DNA of 64,000 nucleotides from Epinephelus fuscoguttatus (GCF_011397635.1 NC_064755.1:40158059-40222058), one strand, 5' to 3'. Shown: positions 1 to 12,529, counted from the stretch's first letter. The notes: generated from the letters alone by a model not told the origin. Numbers and translations are program-made.

Positions 1-2282
1 TTTAGTTTCTCTCCTGTGTCCTGTTTTTACTTTAGATATCTGCTTTATTTTACTGTTTCATGTTCACTATCAGCCATATTAGAAGCTGTGTAAAGTTGCT
101 GCTCAAAAACTCAACATTTCCTTATTTTGCGGCTTCACAATAAACATTTTTACATAAGAAAATATCAGGGGATTTTTACTGTACAGAATCTACAGGAAAT
201 AAAATGTATTTATCACTGCATTAGCTGAACTTTGTTAGTGGCTGTTCTTCAGTTAAGACAAGTGTAATAATACGGCAGGGAGGAAGAGTAAAATCAGAAA
301 CAGCTACAGTGAGATGTTGATGAAGAGCTGCAGACAACAGGCTCTTACTGCACCTCTGCAAACAGCTCACCTCCAACAGGTAAACTTCTTCTACCTGCCC
401 TGCTGGGGAAAAACACATGCAGCAAAAATAACAAGAGACTTTAGCCGTGGATCAGCACTCTGCTTTTGAATGTCATCACTCAAGACAAACTCATCAGTTG
501 AAGACTCATCTTCAAGAAGGTAGCCCTGTTGTAATGGAAATGCAAATCCCTGCGGCGCTGGGCTGACGGCCCAAACCAAGCCAGCACATGACTGTCGAAA
601 AGGGGTTTTAGTGTGTGAGTGTGTTTCTGTCTGTGCGCAGCTAATCTCACAAACCACTGGACCATTCAGCCTCCCATTTTGTGTGCACATTTATGACTGT
701 GTGCTCAAGGACCTCTCACGGTTGCGGTGATTCATAGTTGTTGAAAAACCTGTTTTATTAACTGTTTTATACCATCACTGACTGATGACGCCTCAACCCT
801 TCTAACCAGCCAGGAGGAGCTGCATGTTTTCCAGAAATCATCTCAGCTAAAAACAACAAGCCTTACTGTCTGTTGCAGGACACATTTTGAACCTCAAAAA
901 CTGACATCCATTGAAAAGTTTGGTCTCATTTTGAACCGGAGCATCTGCAGATTAGTTCCATACCTGATACATTGTGATCTGCTAAAGTGAGACACGATAC
1001 AAGATGAATTAGTCACCATTTTTGTTATCTTCATGGTAACCGTAATGGAGCCGGGAGGGACAATTAAACTGTTTGTTTGTCTGTTTTAATTGGGTTTATT
1101 GTTGTTTTTTCCAACCATGTTGTGCTGTAGCATACAAAAGAAGTTAATATCGTTCAAAGTCCAGTTATGAACAACATGGATCAAAGATTTGTGGCTGTGT
1201 TTTCATTATTAAAATACATTCACCCTATGTAATTATATTGTACCTACATTTCACATATAGTGTCTGTTAGCAGGAAAACTTGATCTGCTCTGCGCAACGC
1301 TCCAATGCTCTGGCAAAAATAAACAAGATGTGTGTTTTTATAGCTTCTAAAACTTGCTGTGGAGCGTCTGCTGAAATTAGGCTATATGAATTGTCTTCAG
1401 TGGCGGCAATCAGCTGGAGCATCTGCGTGGCGGAAATCTGCACTCCACTGAGCACATTGCTCCAGTGATTTTAACAGCAGCAGCATCAACCTGCTGCTTC
1501 AACAGCCTCCACTCTTAGGTCACCCACTGGTGTCAGGTGATGAGGTCTGACTCATGCTGGATGGATTGAGGTCAGGACTCTGTGCAGACGAGTCAAGTTC
1601 CTCCACATCAAACTGGGAAAACCATTTATTTTAACAGAAGAATTTAAAAGACGAAAGAGGTGAATGGGAAAAGGAGCAAGAAAAGAAAAATCCACCTTGT
1701 CTAAATAATTCAGTTATCAGGATGTCTAACATGATCATTGGATGTTTTCAGACCACTACACACCTGCAAGGGCTTCTGTCCACATTATATTTCCACCATC
1801 ACATACATGCTCAGTATGCTTGTTTGTGTTTTGTGTTGTCTATTGTTTACATGGCTAACAGGTATTTTAGAATAGCGGCTGCGCTGTTAGGGCTGAACCC
1901 GACTCCATCTTATTTTATTCCATATCCTTTTCATGACGCTATCCTCGCTGGAAACACAGCCACGGGACGCTAAAGAAAATGGGTTTTGTTGTGTGTTGAT
2001 CTCAAACTGTGGTCTGCAGCTTGGCAGGCGTCTGGACTATGGTTATCATGAGAACTGATACTTCAGTACCGGATACAACTTCGCCCTCAGTGGGCCGTAT
2101 CGATTCCTGTCGGAACTGAGAGGGGCAATATATGCGCATCAGTTGGTGCCGAGGACGAGCGCCAAAGAAGAACACTTGTTCTCTGTCGTCTTTGCTAGAA
2201 GCAATGGTTTTTACAAGTGCTGCTGGCGCCACAACACCTCAGCTTGTCGAAAAGTCAGGTAGTAGGAGTCGTGTGTGGAGAG
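1..2282. other. Non-coding stretch, no gene seen
   Basis: AT-rich sequence with only short chance reading frames that lack domain similarity and splice context. No tRNA, rRNA or clear transposon end was recognised. It could be the distal part of a chrna7 intron or intergenic DNA, but nothing in the sequence decides this. Confidence 0.5.
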
Positions 2283-2284
2283 AG

Positions 2285-2848
2285 TTAGGCCTCATTTACA
2301 CCACAAGCGAGTAAACAGCGACCGTTCGCGAGGGCTACGCGAACGGTCGCTGTTTACTCATTTCGGCGAGCATGTTAACAGGTTAGAGCATTCACACCAC
2401 ATCCGTTATACGCACTGCTCGAGTCGCGCTGCTTTTGCGAGCAAGCTCGAAAATAGAGGAGATGCCGATTTTTTTGCGCGAGTCGCAAGCAAATGGTCGC
2501 GATATTCAACAACAAGTTTGCCTCTCTCGGCCACCGTAGACATCTCCCCCTTGACCAAGCGCGACCTGACAGGCACATGTTTCATGTACTTACCCATTTT
2601 TAGTGCTAAATATTAATTCTCCAAGCATTGGAATAATCACTGGGCTTTGGGTCCAAACTCACTTCTTCTTCTTTGGGGTTTATTGGAGATTTGCAAACAT
2701 GGTGCACTACCGCCACCAACTGTTCGGGCGTGGTTTGTATTTTGATGGGACAGCAGCAGCCGCTGCATGACGCGTATGTTCGGTTTTGGTGTGAATGCAC
2801 GTGTGCTGCCGCTACGCTTATGGACCACTTGCAGCGTAAATGAGGCCT
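2285..2848. mobile_element. PIF/Harbinger-like MITE with TTA target duplication
   Basis: The ends are inverted repeats (GGCCTCATTTAC on the left, its complement on the right) flanked on both sides by TTA. A 3-bp TWA duplication is typical of PIF/Harbinger elements. Length is about 560 bp, with no transposase. Just inside the left end is a perfect 22-bp inverted repeat with a 7-nt loop. The classification rests on termini and duplication only. Confidence 0.7.
2309..2359. repeat. Perfect 22-bp hairpin inside the MITE
   Basis: The left arm 2309-2330 and right arm 2338-2359 are exact reverse complements, separated by the 7-nt loop agggcta. The arms are GC-rich (centre ACCGTTCGCG), so a stable stem would form in single-stranded DNA or RNA. 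It lies only about 20 bp inside the left end of the host MITE. Confidence 0.9.
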
Positions 2849-4085
2849 TAGAGTTAAAGTTAAAGTTTGAAACAGTTTTAATAAAGTAGTGAATTTAGAA
2901 ATACACAAGTTCTGTTTTTTGATTTTTATCATGGTATCGACTGAGTATCGAGAATCGTGGAAATTTACTGGTATTGGTATCGACTACTGAAATTCTGGTA
3001 TTTTGGACAAGCCTACTCTCAACTGGGTGAGAGTCATCCACCGTCCCCTCCACCTCCAGATGACAAAGTCAGCTCATTAATACAGAAACGAATGATACAT
3101 AGAAAATGTACACATGTAATGTATCCAGAAAGGTACAATGCCCCAAAAAAATTCTGGAGACTGAAAGGCTTAAATAGGAGCTAAAAGAGTCCCTCAAAAT
3201 GACACTCTAAGGACCATCATTCCTAGTTCTTGCAGTGCTGACACAATATCAAAGAGGGTTCTTAGAACTATGGAAACGTTCCTCTGGTCCGAAAACAGTT
3301 TATCTGGCACCAGGTGGAGAAACTCCTAAAGGGGAAGAAGCTTTAGGAGGTTAATTTCACGGTGAGATCCCCGACTGAGTGTGCAGCAGCCTCCCAGCAA
3401 AACAAACAAAGTTGTTCTAATGAGTTCCTGAAAACATACATTTAGGAGTTTTCTCCCCAGCAGCGACGGTATGTAAATGTTAGAGCAGAACACTGTGGCC
3501 CGCAGACTGGGCTGTTAAAACCTGGGAGCAGCTGAGAGGAACCCGTCTGTCTGCTGAGGAGTTTGATATCTGCGTTCCCATCCAGCATTAATCTGCTGCT
3601 AATTAAATCCTCCTGCTGCTGCGAGCAGCTCAGTGAAGCTGAAGGCTAAAGCAAGAGCTGCTGCCTGCAGGGCCTGTTTATACCAGTGGCCACTCACAAA
3701 TGCCAGATCACGCAACAAAGCGTGACCAATGAGTGACATTTATGGAGTCTAACTTCAGCTGTGGTTTCTTTAGCCGCTCTGGTTTTATCATGCAATGCTG
3801 CGAGGCAGAAAACTTCTGGTTCCTCCTGAACAGATGACACTAGATTAATGTTTTAATGAAGTCATAAAGCTGTCTGATCACGCACATATCTACTTCATGT
3901 CTACTGTACATGTACTAGTGTGTTCCCACAGGATTACATGTGAAGCTCTGGAGATTTACAGGATATTATTTTTGCCTCGTTATCCTCGTTAAACTGCATC
4001 AAAATCAAAATGACATTCATTGAATCAGAAAAATGAGCGACTTACAGTAACAAACTGTAGCACAGTGTGTCACAAGGCAGATAAC
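2849..4085. other. Non-coding stretch, no gene seen
   Basis: No convincing exon, RNA gene or transposon terminus was recognised. Open frames here are short and unsupported. Confidence 0.4.
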
Positions 4086-4104
4086 AGCGGAGGATCAGAT
4101 GGAA

Positions 4105-4646
4105 GAGACTCCATCCATTCATCCATCCATTTTCAATGACTTATCCGAAGCTGGGTCGCGGGGGCAGGAGGTTGAGTAAAGTATTCCAGACGTCCCTCTC
4201 CCCAGGAACACTTTCCAGGAGCTGGAAAGTGTTCCTGGGGAGAAGCGTTCCCAGGCCAGAGATATGTAATCCCTCCAGTGTGTTCTGGGTCTGTCCCAGG
4301 GCCTCCTACCAGTTGGAGATGCTGGGAATTCCTCTAACAGGAGGAGGATCCTGATCAGATGCCCAAACCACCTCAACTGACCCCTTTCAACGCGAAGGAT
4401 CAGCAGCTCTACTTCGAGCTCCTTCGAGATTTCTGAGCCCCTCGCCCTCTCTCTAAGGCTGAGCCCAGCCACCCTACGGAGGAAACTCATGTCAGCCACT
4501 TGCATCCATGATCTCATTCTTTCAGTCATTACCCAGAGCTCATGACCATAGGTGAGGGTCGAGATGTAGATGGACCAGTAAATCGAAAGCTTTGCCTTCT
4601 GGCTTAGCTCCTTCACCACGACAGTCCAGCATAATGCTTGTATCAC
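4105..4646 (-). pseudogene. LINE ORF2 3' end (Rex3/RTE-like), truncated
   Basis: Read on the minus strand this is the C-terminal tail of a non-LTR retrotransposon reverse transcriptase. It contains the segments YGHELWVMTERMRSW, FLRRVAGLSLRERARGS, LRWFGHLIRI and GRRPWDRPRTHWRDYI, which recur in teleost LINE copies. The 3' end at about 4105-4135 runs into a short CATC-type tail, like the GATG tails of Rex3. The 5' part is missing, as expected from truncated reverse transcription. It is not a host gene. The clade assignment is from memory of the family; a second copy lies near 38.2-40.4 kb. Confidence 0.75.
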
Positions 4647-4659
4647 TGCAGGTGCTGCG

Positions 4660-5954
4660 GCGGTCTAGAAGAGACTACAAACAAGAAATAGTTTGGACCT
4701 GGAACATGATGGACTGTGAGCATGGAGGTCAGGGGGTCGCAACTCAAGTTATTTACTCTCAAATTCAACCTTCAAAGCTTAGTTTTAATCTACAGAACAT
4801 TTCCTCCTATAATTCCTGAAATTATTTAACTGCTTGTTCCAACTCCTCATTAAACCATGACATATTTGGTAGCTTTGTAAACTTTAGCAACTCAATTAGA
4901 ATGTAAATTAAAGTTTTGTGTGTTGAGGTATTTTCAGACTGTGAGCCGTTGTTGCCTTTATTGTCTTCACTTTAAACACAACAGCAGCCATACAGCTCAG
5001 GTCAGCAGCAGGAGAGAGAGGGCTTGCCTCCAAGGGAAAAAGTAGAGACTGGAACACACTTTATTTTCAGCCTTTAACTGTGTAAACAGAGAAACGTTTC
5101 AACACTGCTGTGTCTTTATCAGAGTCAAAGAAGGCAAAACAAAAAGGCAAACACATACAGTCAACCTACAACAAGTAAGCTGTTCCCATTGGATGATTGG
5201 CTGGACAGGATTTCAGATCTGTTGGATAGCTGATCCAAAATACGGGCTGATTTCAACTGTATCTAAGTTCTCTGAAGTATAACCTCAGTCACTTAAAAAA
5301 AGATTTTGGAGCAACATCGGTTTCAGAGTCTGATTTTTCATGAGCACATTCTCAATACCAACTCATCCAATACAGCAGCTTGGTCTGCAGCCCTGCGCTT
5401 CAAACTATGACGCTCTAGGTACCCCTCTATCATCAGTTTTGGATGCTCAGGGATGGCGTGGGAATTTCTGCTGTTTTTTATGCAGTGTCTTTTCAAAATA
5501 AACTCCAGTGTTCACAGGAAATATAGCTCTCGTCACCAAAACTTTAGGTTTAGAAAAAAGATCTTGGTTTGCATTAAAATAACTGTTACGTGACTTTACT
5601 TAGTAAGTTAAAGGTATATAACGTAACCTCACATTTCACACGGGACACAGTCTCTTGGGTGAATGTCCTGTGTTTGTTTGATCATTCCATCTCCCCAACC
5701 TCCTCTGTGCACGGACTTTCTCACTTTTTACACTACATCATTGTTGCAGATGGGTTCACAGTGGAGTTAGCTGAAAACCCAGGGCATCTGATACAGACAC
5801 CAAAGGGTGTGTTGTGTGTCGATAAAGGACACAGATGGCCACTGCCCAAGCTGCCATACTTGACACCCTGGGAATGAGAACAGGCTGAATTATGTGGTTC
5901 AGGCAGCCAAGCGTGATATTACTCAGCTAAACCTGCTCTATTTATCTTGTTATA
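4660..5954. other. Non-coding stretch, no gene seen
   Basis: Short open frames without recognisable domains. No RNA gene or repeat terminus was identified. Confidence 0.4.
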
Positions 5955-5962
5955 TTGGTAAC

Positions 5963-6605
5963 CAGGGCGTAAAATTAACTTTTTACCTCATCTGCCATTG
6001 GCTAGTGACCTCCAAAAATTTACCAGCCAAACATATTTTTCACCAGCCAAATAAAAAAATTGTGCCCTGTTTGACTAAAAATAATTACCTTGCCTTACCT
6101 TCCAACATTAGGAGAGTCCAACCCTGTCCTCTGTGTTTCTTTGCCGTGCTTGCAGCAGAGACTGCAGTTCATCTTGTTAGTGTGCGGGTTGTAGGTCAGC
6201 CATGACCGCGGCTGGCCAGCCTCGTCTAGTTTCCATTTTTTCAATAAAATGCCATGCGACATTTGTACTCCGTTTAACTGTCTGTTCTTCTTGTCCAAGT
6301 CCAACATGTTCATTTTCGTTTTTCCTCTTTTCTGGTGGTGGCTTCACGGCAGAAATGTGTCAGAAGTTACCATAGAATGCCCAGGGTTCCAGTAGCTGAC
6401 ATCATGCGTTCCCAGCACACATACAATAAGCCGCGAGGGTCAAAATAGTCTGACACAGCTGGCAGAAATGGTCGAAGCACATAAAAAACCCACATGCAAT
6501 TCAAAATTTTCCATCGGCCACTGGCGGGTGTGTGTTTTTGTTTTACACGGCAAACTCATTTTTTACCCACCACTGGCGCTTGGCGGGTGTTAATTTTACG
6601 CCCTG
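5963..6605 (-). mobile_element. hAT deletion derivative with exact 8-bp TSD
   Basis: Termini are CAGGGCGTAAAATTAAC and its reverse complement (17 bp). They are flanked by an exact 8-bp duplication, ttggtaac, at 5955-5962 and 6606-6613, which is the hAT signature. The element is only 643 bp, so it is non-autonomous. On the minus strand (6313-6095) it keeps a reading frame that includes WLTYNPHTNKMNCSLCCKHG. This resembles the TTF-type zinc-finger region found at the N-terminus of ZNF862-like hAT transposases. The rest of the transposase is missing. Confidence 0.85.
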
Positions 6606-6613
6606 TTGGTAAC

Positions 6614-9339
6614 CGTTTACTCAATTTGAACAAACCTCAGTTTCAGTTTCAGTTTAGTGTATTTAAGAAGGGACAGGGCAAATTAATAAATACACATGAT
6701 ATAAAAATGCCAGAATTAGCCCAGAGGCTATTTTGGGTGGGTTAAATAAAAAAATCAGCTAACCCTAACCCTATAGAGACCAAAACCGTTTTTTTCTGCT
6801 GCAAAGTTGGGCATTTTAACATGGGGGGGTCTGTGGGGATTGACTCTCTTCTGGAACCAGCCTCAAGTGGCCATTAGAGGAACTGCAGTTTTTGGCACTT
6901 CTGTGTTAGCTTCATTTTTCAGCTGTAGAGGTTGCCACTTGGTTTAAGTTAGGTTTCTGAAATATTTGAACTTTTGGACAGGCTAGCAGTTTCCCACTGC
7001 CTGCAGTCTTTATGCTAAGCTAGGCTAACCACTGCTCTGTAGTTAACAGACAGACATGATGCTGATGCAGTCTGTCACTCCCAAAAAAGAAAGCTTAGTG
7101 TATTTTCCTGAATGTTACTCCTCCTTTAAATAACAACCTGTCCGCATCTTGATATCAGTGTGTAGCGTTCCCACACAGTTGAGCTCTCTGCAGGTCGACC
7201 GGCAGCCTGCAGATCAGAGCTCCAGCTCCGAGCTGCTGTTGGAGACTAATGATGATGAGTGCAGGACGGTCGTCGGTCTCAGGGGAGCTGCAGCTCCTCT
7301 GTTTGCCCCAGCTGATGAAAGCGAGCACGGAATGGAGAGGGAGATAGAGAAAGAAAGAGAGCCTCCTCCAGAGACGCCGTTCAGCCAATGGGCCGTTCAC
7401 AGGGAATTTAATTGAAAATCTCAGCAGCATGTTTCCCATTTACCCCTTGCCCCTCCCCCCTTCATCGCCTATAGAGGAGATTAAAACCAGTGTAGTGAGC
7501 AATGTAGCAATGTAGCGATGTAAAGGCAAATGAAACGCAGCCAGGCATCCTGAACTCCTATGTGGGGCATCAGATAGAAGCAGGGTTTTCCTTTTGGCCA
7601 CTTCTTCCTAACTAATCCTACTAATTCATCAGCAAAATATCCAGAAAAAGGGAAAGTGGAAGTTATGGTGCGGAGCTCACAGGGCCAGAAAACAGCTGTT
7701 AAGGACGTTTTTGTCTTGAGCAAAATTATCCGCACCGGTCTCTTGCTCTTCAAAACAAACACACAAATAAAACATAAAATAGCAGCTTCATGTTAAACTA
7801 AAATCAGTGTTTTCCGATGCTTTCATTGCAGAGAGGCTGCTAACTGTGGTGGCAGACGCAAAAACAGGAAAACAGGGATCCAGAAATGTCCCTATCTAGA
7901 GCCAGCGTGTAGTTTGGCTGTTCTGGGCTACTGTAGAAACATGATGATCTCCATGGACGAGGACCCACTCCCGATGTAGATATAAACGGCTCATTCTAAG
8001 TTTACAAAAACACAATGACTCTTATTCTTAAAAGTTGAGATTGGACCACATGAACTTTCTTCTAGTGATGAAGTTTACTGCTGATGTACTAAGAATAGCT
8101 ATTAGCACTGTTGTATTATGGGATGTACTGCGGCTGGGCGATTAATCAGAATTTATTTTCAATTACAATTTTTTTTCAAAACAAGATATCGAGATAAAAT
8201 GTAATTGAAGCGCACCCATTCCCAGCATGTGCTTTGCCCCGCCCCTTTATTAACGTATTTAACAAATGTCTGCCAGTCTCAGTTAGACGCCGGGTTTGGC
8301 TGCCATTGATTCTTCAAAGCAGTTTATTTGTATGGAAGTTCTTTGAAAATAAAACCTCTTGAAGCCTGCTGGGTCATCGGCTACCCACTTGTTGGGTCTG
8401 CTTGTATTCATTACCTCACTGACTACAAAATAAAAGTGTCCCACTTGTCTCTGTCTAGTCTACACCCCTTTCTTACTCCTTTCCTCTTGCTGCCATGAAC
8501 CTTTTCCAACTTTCATCCTTTCTAAGACAAGCTACCAGTATTCGGATATTGGAGTCAGATCAAACAATTGAAATCATGCATCATTCAATAGCTTCATCTT
8601 CAGTGACTGAAGGAATTAAAAGCCTGTAAAAATGTTTTATGGTATCTGAGCTTGAACATCACAGTTGTTATGGCTGAGAGTTTTTGCCTTTTTATAGACT
8701 TCTACTGTGTTTGACAGTATTATGGAGGCGAAGGGTCAAAGGTCACAGCATCCAGACAACAGACGGACAACTGTGAGGAGTAAAGACAGATGATAGAACA
8801 AAGAGAGAAATTAAATTTCTCTTTTTTTTGTAGTTGTTATTATCCTGTCACCATTTGTGTGTATTTAAAATCCGTCATGGATTATGTTTTGGATTTTTTT
8901 CCCTGTCACACACACACACACATTATGACAACAGATTATTATTCCAGTAATAAAACCTGAGCAGGCCTCATTAGTGTCGACTCCATGCCTCCCCGCAGCA
9001 GCACCAGGGGAGGATCTGACTCAGTGTGAAATGTTTAAATACCTCTCCTGTGGAGGAATAAATTACCTTTCTGAGCCATTTGAGATGAAATGGCCTCATT
9101 CCTGCAGGTCATGTGACTGCAGCTGGTGTTCAGTGTTCCTTCCTAACCTACACTTTTAATGTTATTTATCATCTGTGTTTTCTCTGCTGACATGGCTTCC
9201 TTTCACACATTGGCTTCATGTATCTTCTGTTTTCTCATAAGGAGAACTTTAATAGTAGAAACACATCAGATGTTTCTCAACAGCTGCAGCACTTTCAAAA
9301 CGCTGCAGCTCAAATTCTATATTAAAGACCAAGAAAACT
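6614..9339. other. Non-coding, with one hAT-like terminus
   Basis: No gene was recognised. Around 8130-8330, a segment beginning ggctgggcgattaatcag resembles the end of a common teleost DNA transposon, but I could not pair it with a second terminus. A short (CA)n run lies at about 8908-8922. Confidence 0.4.
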
Positions 9340-9500
9340 GAACATCACTTGAGCTCTCTGATCTCTGCACTGCCTCTAATCTGATACAGAGCTGATTTCA
9401 AAACACTTTTACTGGTTTATGAAGCACTCCAGAGTTTTAAATTACATCTCTGATCTTCTGATACAGGATCAGCTCACCAGGGAAGCTGAATTTAGCTTCT
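9340..9500 (+). pseudogene. L2-type LINE ORF2 fragment
   Basis: A short decayed stretch reads like the C-terminal part of an L2 reverse transcriptase, with the 'RADFK.LLLVYEAL' type wording typical just before the terminal domain. It has stop codons and is too short to be functional. It is recognised by resemblance only. Confidence 0.45.
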
Positions 9501-9935
9501 ATGCTGCACATATCAATCATTTTATTATGTCATTATTTATTTATTTACACCACAGAGAGAAAAACAGCAACATAGAGGAGGAAACATACGAATGATCGAT
9601 GTTAAATTATTGATTTTGTCATTTTATATGACTGTGTTATGTGATGTGTTAAATAAGGAACTTACTGGATCTTTTTTCTTGTTGTCATAAAATAATAATG
9701 AGACACATTTCTAGTTTAAAGAGATGTTGATTTTGTAACAAACTAGGTTGTTTTAACATTTTTCTTGAAAAAACTGAATATTTTGTTGTAGAATTTACAA
9801 GAAAAATATGTTATAACATGAACATTATTTTGTTGTAACATAAAAAAGATCTCTTTAAAAATAATACCACAGCTACGCTCCTTTAAGACACCTCTTGTGT
9901 CCTTATTTATCAGTTACCAAGAAGAGAACACAAGC

Positions 9936-10010
9936 AGTGATGGAAGAAGTACTCAGATCTTTTACTTACGTAAAAATAGTAATACCACAGTGTAGATATA
10001 TTCTGTATTC
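9936..10010 (+). repeat. Common teleost repeat end (GTGATGGAAGAAGTACTCAG)
   Basis: The motif around 9938-9960, followed by 'ttttactta.gtaaaaa.agtaatacca', occurs again in diverged form near 22655-22720 and 63861-63960. The three copies indicate an interspersed family. I cannot delimit the full element. Confidence 0.5.
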
Positions 10011-10673
10011 CTGCATTCAAAACCCTACTTAGCATGAAAGCATAATCACAGTTCAGTCAGACAACTTGTGTTTTAAATGTTTATTTCAACAGCAGAACAT
10101 AGTCAGAGTTCAGCGTCTAGACTCCGGCCTTATCACTCCCCACAGATATGTAGATACTGGAGAGTGATGATTAAATATTTCTCCCCTTAGCTGCAGCCTG
10201 CAGGTGGATGCTGGGGTGGAGGTGGGGCTGACAAGGCATTGACAAGGCAAAGAGAGAGCTGGGAAGATTTTGCAACTTAAATAGACTGCGGAGGATGTGT
10301 TTTGTAGATGACATATGGCGCGTGTGCGGGGATGGGTAGTATTTCTATTACTTGTAATTAGAATACGTATTTCAATTACATTTGAGTATTTTGTAATTTG
10401 TATTTGATAAGGCCGATAAAAAGCAAATGTAATTTGTAACAAAATACTTTTGAGTGGAGTAATTTTGTATTTAAAATACTCAAAATACTTTCTCCACGAA
10501 TCAAAAACTAGACTACACACATGATTTTTTAAACTTGGGTCATTCAATGCGCCCTTCAATGACCTAGTGGTCTGTTTTACTGGACTGTGCATAATACAGG
10601 AAATTGTATGTTGTGGTTGATGCTTGGGATGAGTATGCTACAAATGAATTGCCTCACGTGGGATCAATAAAGT

Positions 10674-11383
10674 TAGGGTGACCATATTTTGATTTCCAAA
10701 AAAGAGGACACTCGGCCCGGCCACGAGATAGCCTACTTAAATGATACTCGCAGTTTACTCAAAGATGCCTTATAATTTTAATATATTTAAAGTTTATATG
10801 TATGGATAGAAAATTCAGTTATATTACAAAATAATATAAGACAGAAATTCAGATAGGCCCCTATAGACAGGGGACACATACACACACTAGAGTGTGGCTA
10901 CCTGATCCGAGCCCGACGAGTCCTGACGGGTCCCAACAGGTCCCGACGGGTCAGGCCGGGTTCGGTAAAAAATGTATAAATTGTATTCGGTCAGCTTTCA
11001 GTGAACATGTAATGTAAAAATAAATAAAATCCTATTGTCTGTCCTGTTTATTGCTTGGGGAGTGTTTTTTACATGACAACACCTGAACATAACACACACA
11101 CACACACATTGGATGTTTGTTTCTCCCTCTCCCCTCGCTGGAAGTCTCGGACCTCCCGCCGCCAGCTCCCATCTCAAACACGGAGGTCTCCCTCTTCGCA
11201 GAGCACCCCAGGCGCACGCCCGGCACACGCCCGGCCTGTTAAATAGCTTGTAACCATAACAACTGTGTGACACAAACTCAGTGCTTTAGTCATTAAATAA
11301 TGTCAGGCTCGGTTCGGTTTCGGACATAACTAAACAGAATGACTGTCGGGTTCGGACAGAAATGTGTGGCCCGTGCCGCACCC

Positions 11384-11417
<34 letters not shown>

Positions 11418-11521
11418 GGAAAACCGGACATCATCATCAATTTATAAACACCTCCGGGACGCCCCGGACAGGACGTGAAAAGTGGACATGTCCGGGCAAA
11501 AGAGGATGTTTGGTCAGCCTA
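10674..11521. mobile_element. Middle hAT element of the nest, exact 8-bp TSD
   Basis: Termini TAGGGTGACCA and TAGGCTGACCA (inverted) are bounded by an exact 8-bp duplication aataaagt at 10666-10673 and 11522-11529. Length is 848 bp, including a younger insertion at 10888-11385. No transposase frame was found, so it is a MITE-type hAT. Confidence 0.85.
10888..11385. mobile_element. Inner hAT element of the nest
   Basis: Inverted ends TAGAGTGTGGC and TAGGGTGCGGC are flanked by acacacac at 10880-10887 and 11386-11393. The duplication lies in a (CA) tract, so it is less diagnostic than a unique 8-mer, but length and ends fit hAT. The interior carries GACGGGT-type repeats near the left end and GGTTCGG-type repeats near the right end. 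Length is 498 bp. Confidence 0.7.
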
Positions 11522-11567
11522 AATAAAGTTGTCTGAATCTAAATCTGAATCAGTTACAATGCATTTA

Positions 11568-11786
11568 CTTGTGGTCTCTAATTGCGGCATGTAAATTTTG
11601 AGCATTTTTGGTCAAGGACTTTTTGAGTTTTTCACAAAAAGATTTGAATCGGTTAGTATAGCGCCAACTATGGACAAATCGTGGGCATTTTTTCTGGTAT
11701 AGTTACTCATGGTCTCCAGTTGCAATATGCAAATTTTGAGCATTTTTTGGTCAAGGACTTTTTGAGTTATTCACAAAAAGCTTCGT
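11568..11786 (+). repeat. Direct duplication of about 85 bp inside the outer hAT
   Basis: The block with 'tgcaaattttgagcatttttggtcaagg' style wording near 11568-11650 is repeated at about 11700-11786, offset by about 135 bp with a few substitutions. Both copies share 'ggtcaaggactttttgagtt' and 'tcacaaaaag'. Confidence 0.7.
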
Positions 11787-11984
11787 GGATCAACCGACCA
11801 ACTGACCGACCGACTGACAGAGTGACCCATAGAGCTGCAGGTCGCTGCCAAAAAGAAAAAGAAAAAAAGTATTTTCTGCATTTGAAAATACAAAATACAT
11901 GTATTTTATTTTGATACATTTATTTGAGGGGTATTTTGTATCAAAATACATTTTAATGTATTTTTGCCCATCTCTGCACGTGTG

Positions 11985-12529
11985 TGTATGAACCAGTGCG
12001 GCTCATACACACAGTTAACTGCCTGAAGTAGGTCGCAGGCATTGCTCCATTACCAAAGTACTCATTACGTCCCATTTCAGAATAATATACATTGTATTAT
12101 TGGAGTATAATTATTGATGCATTAATGTATTCATCACTTTTAATGTTGCAGCTGATAAAGGTGGAGCTTATCTTATTGACTTTATAAACTGCTGGATAGT
12201 TTAATCTATAGTAATGCTTCATCATTTATAAATTGATTATATTATATTTTGTTTTAATAATCTTAATCTGCAAAGTATCTAAATTTGTCAAGAGAACTGA
12301 GTCCTCTTTCAAATGAACTGACAATGTGAACTGAGTCCTTTTTCTGTTGGTCCACTTTTTGATGCACTTTAAGAGGACTGAGTTCCGTTTGTTAAAAACA
12401 TGATGGTGAGCTCTAACTCAGGTATTGGCTGTCAGGACATTCAGAGTCTTGATAAACTTGTATGTGTCAGATGTTTGCATGTGCCTCTGGAGGTCAGCCT
12501 CAGTGATGTTGTTGGTGTTTTGTCTGCAG
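11985..12529 (+). other. Intronic sequence upstream of chrna7 exon
   Basis: Non-coding. It ends in a T/G-rich tract and the acceptor tgtctgcag at 12521-12529. No upstream chrna7 exon (ligand-binding loops or signal peptide) was recognised anywhere from 1 to 12529. Confidence 0.5.

Larger units (their letters stand above)
10327..11976. mobile_element. Outer hAT-like element of a three-level nest
   Basis: Left end CGGGGATGGGTAGTATTTC and right end, reverse-complemented, CAGAGATGGGCAAAAATAC. The flanking 8-mers are cgcgtgtg (10319-10326) and cacgtgtg (11977-11984), with one mismatch. Sub-terminal DNA is rich in TATTTTG-type repeats, as in common teleost hAT MITEs. A second element (10674-11521) is inserted within it. 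No transposase was seen. Confidence 0.65.

Noticed and set aside
391..690. 99-codon minus-strand frame
   Set aside because: No recognisable domain, no splice or promoter context, and base composition like its surroundings.
5590..6205. Two plus-strand frames of about 100 codons
   Set aside because: No similarity recognised; the second overlaps the hAT element on the wrong strand.
7149..7439. Overlapping frames on both strands around 7.3 kb
   Set aside because: Considered as an upstream chrna7 exon, but neither frame contains loop, Cys-loop (C-x13-C) or signal peptide features.
10110..10592. 160-codon minus-strand frame
   Set aside because: It crosses the border of the outer hAT element at 10327 and has no domain; chance frame.
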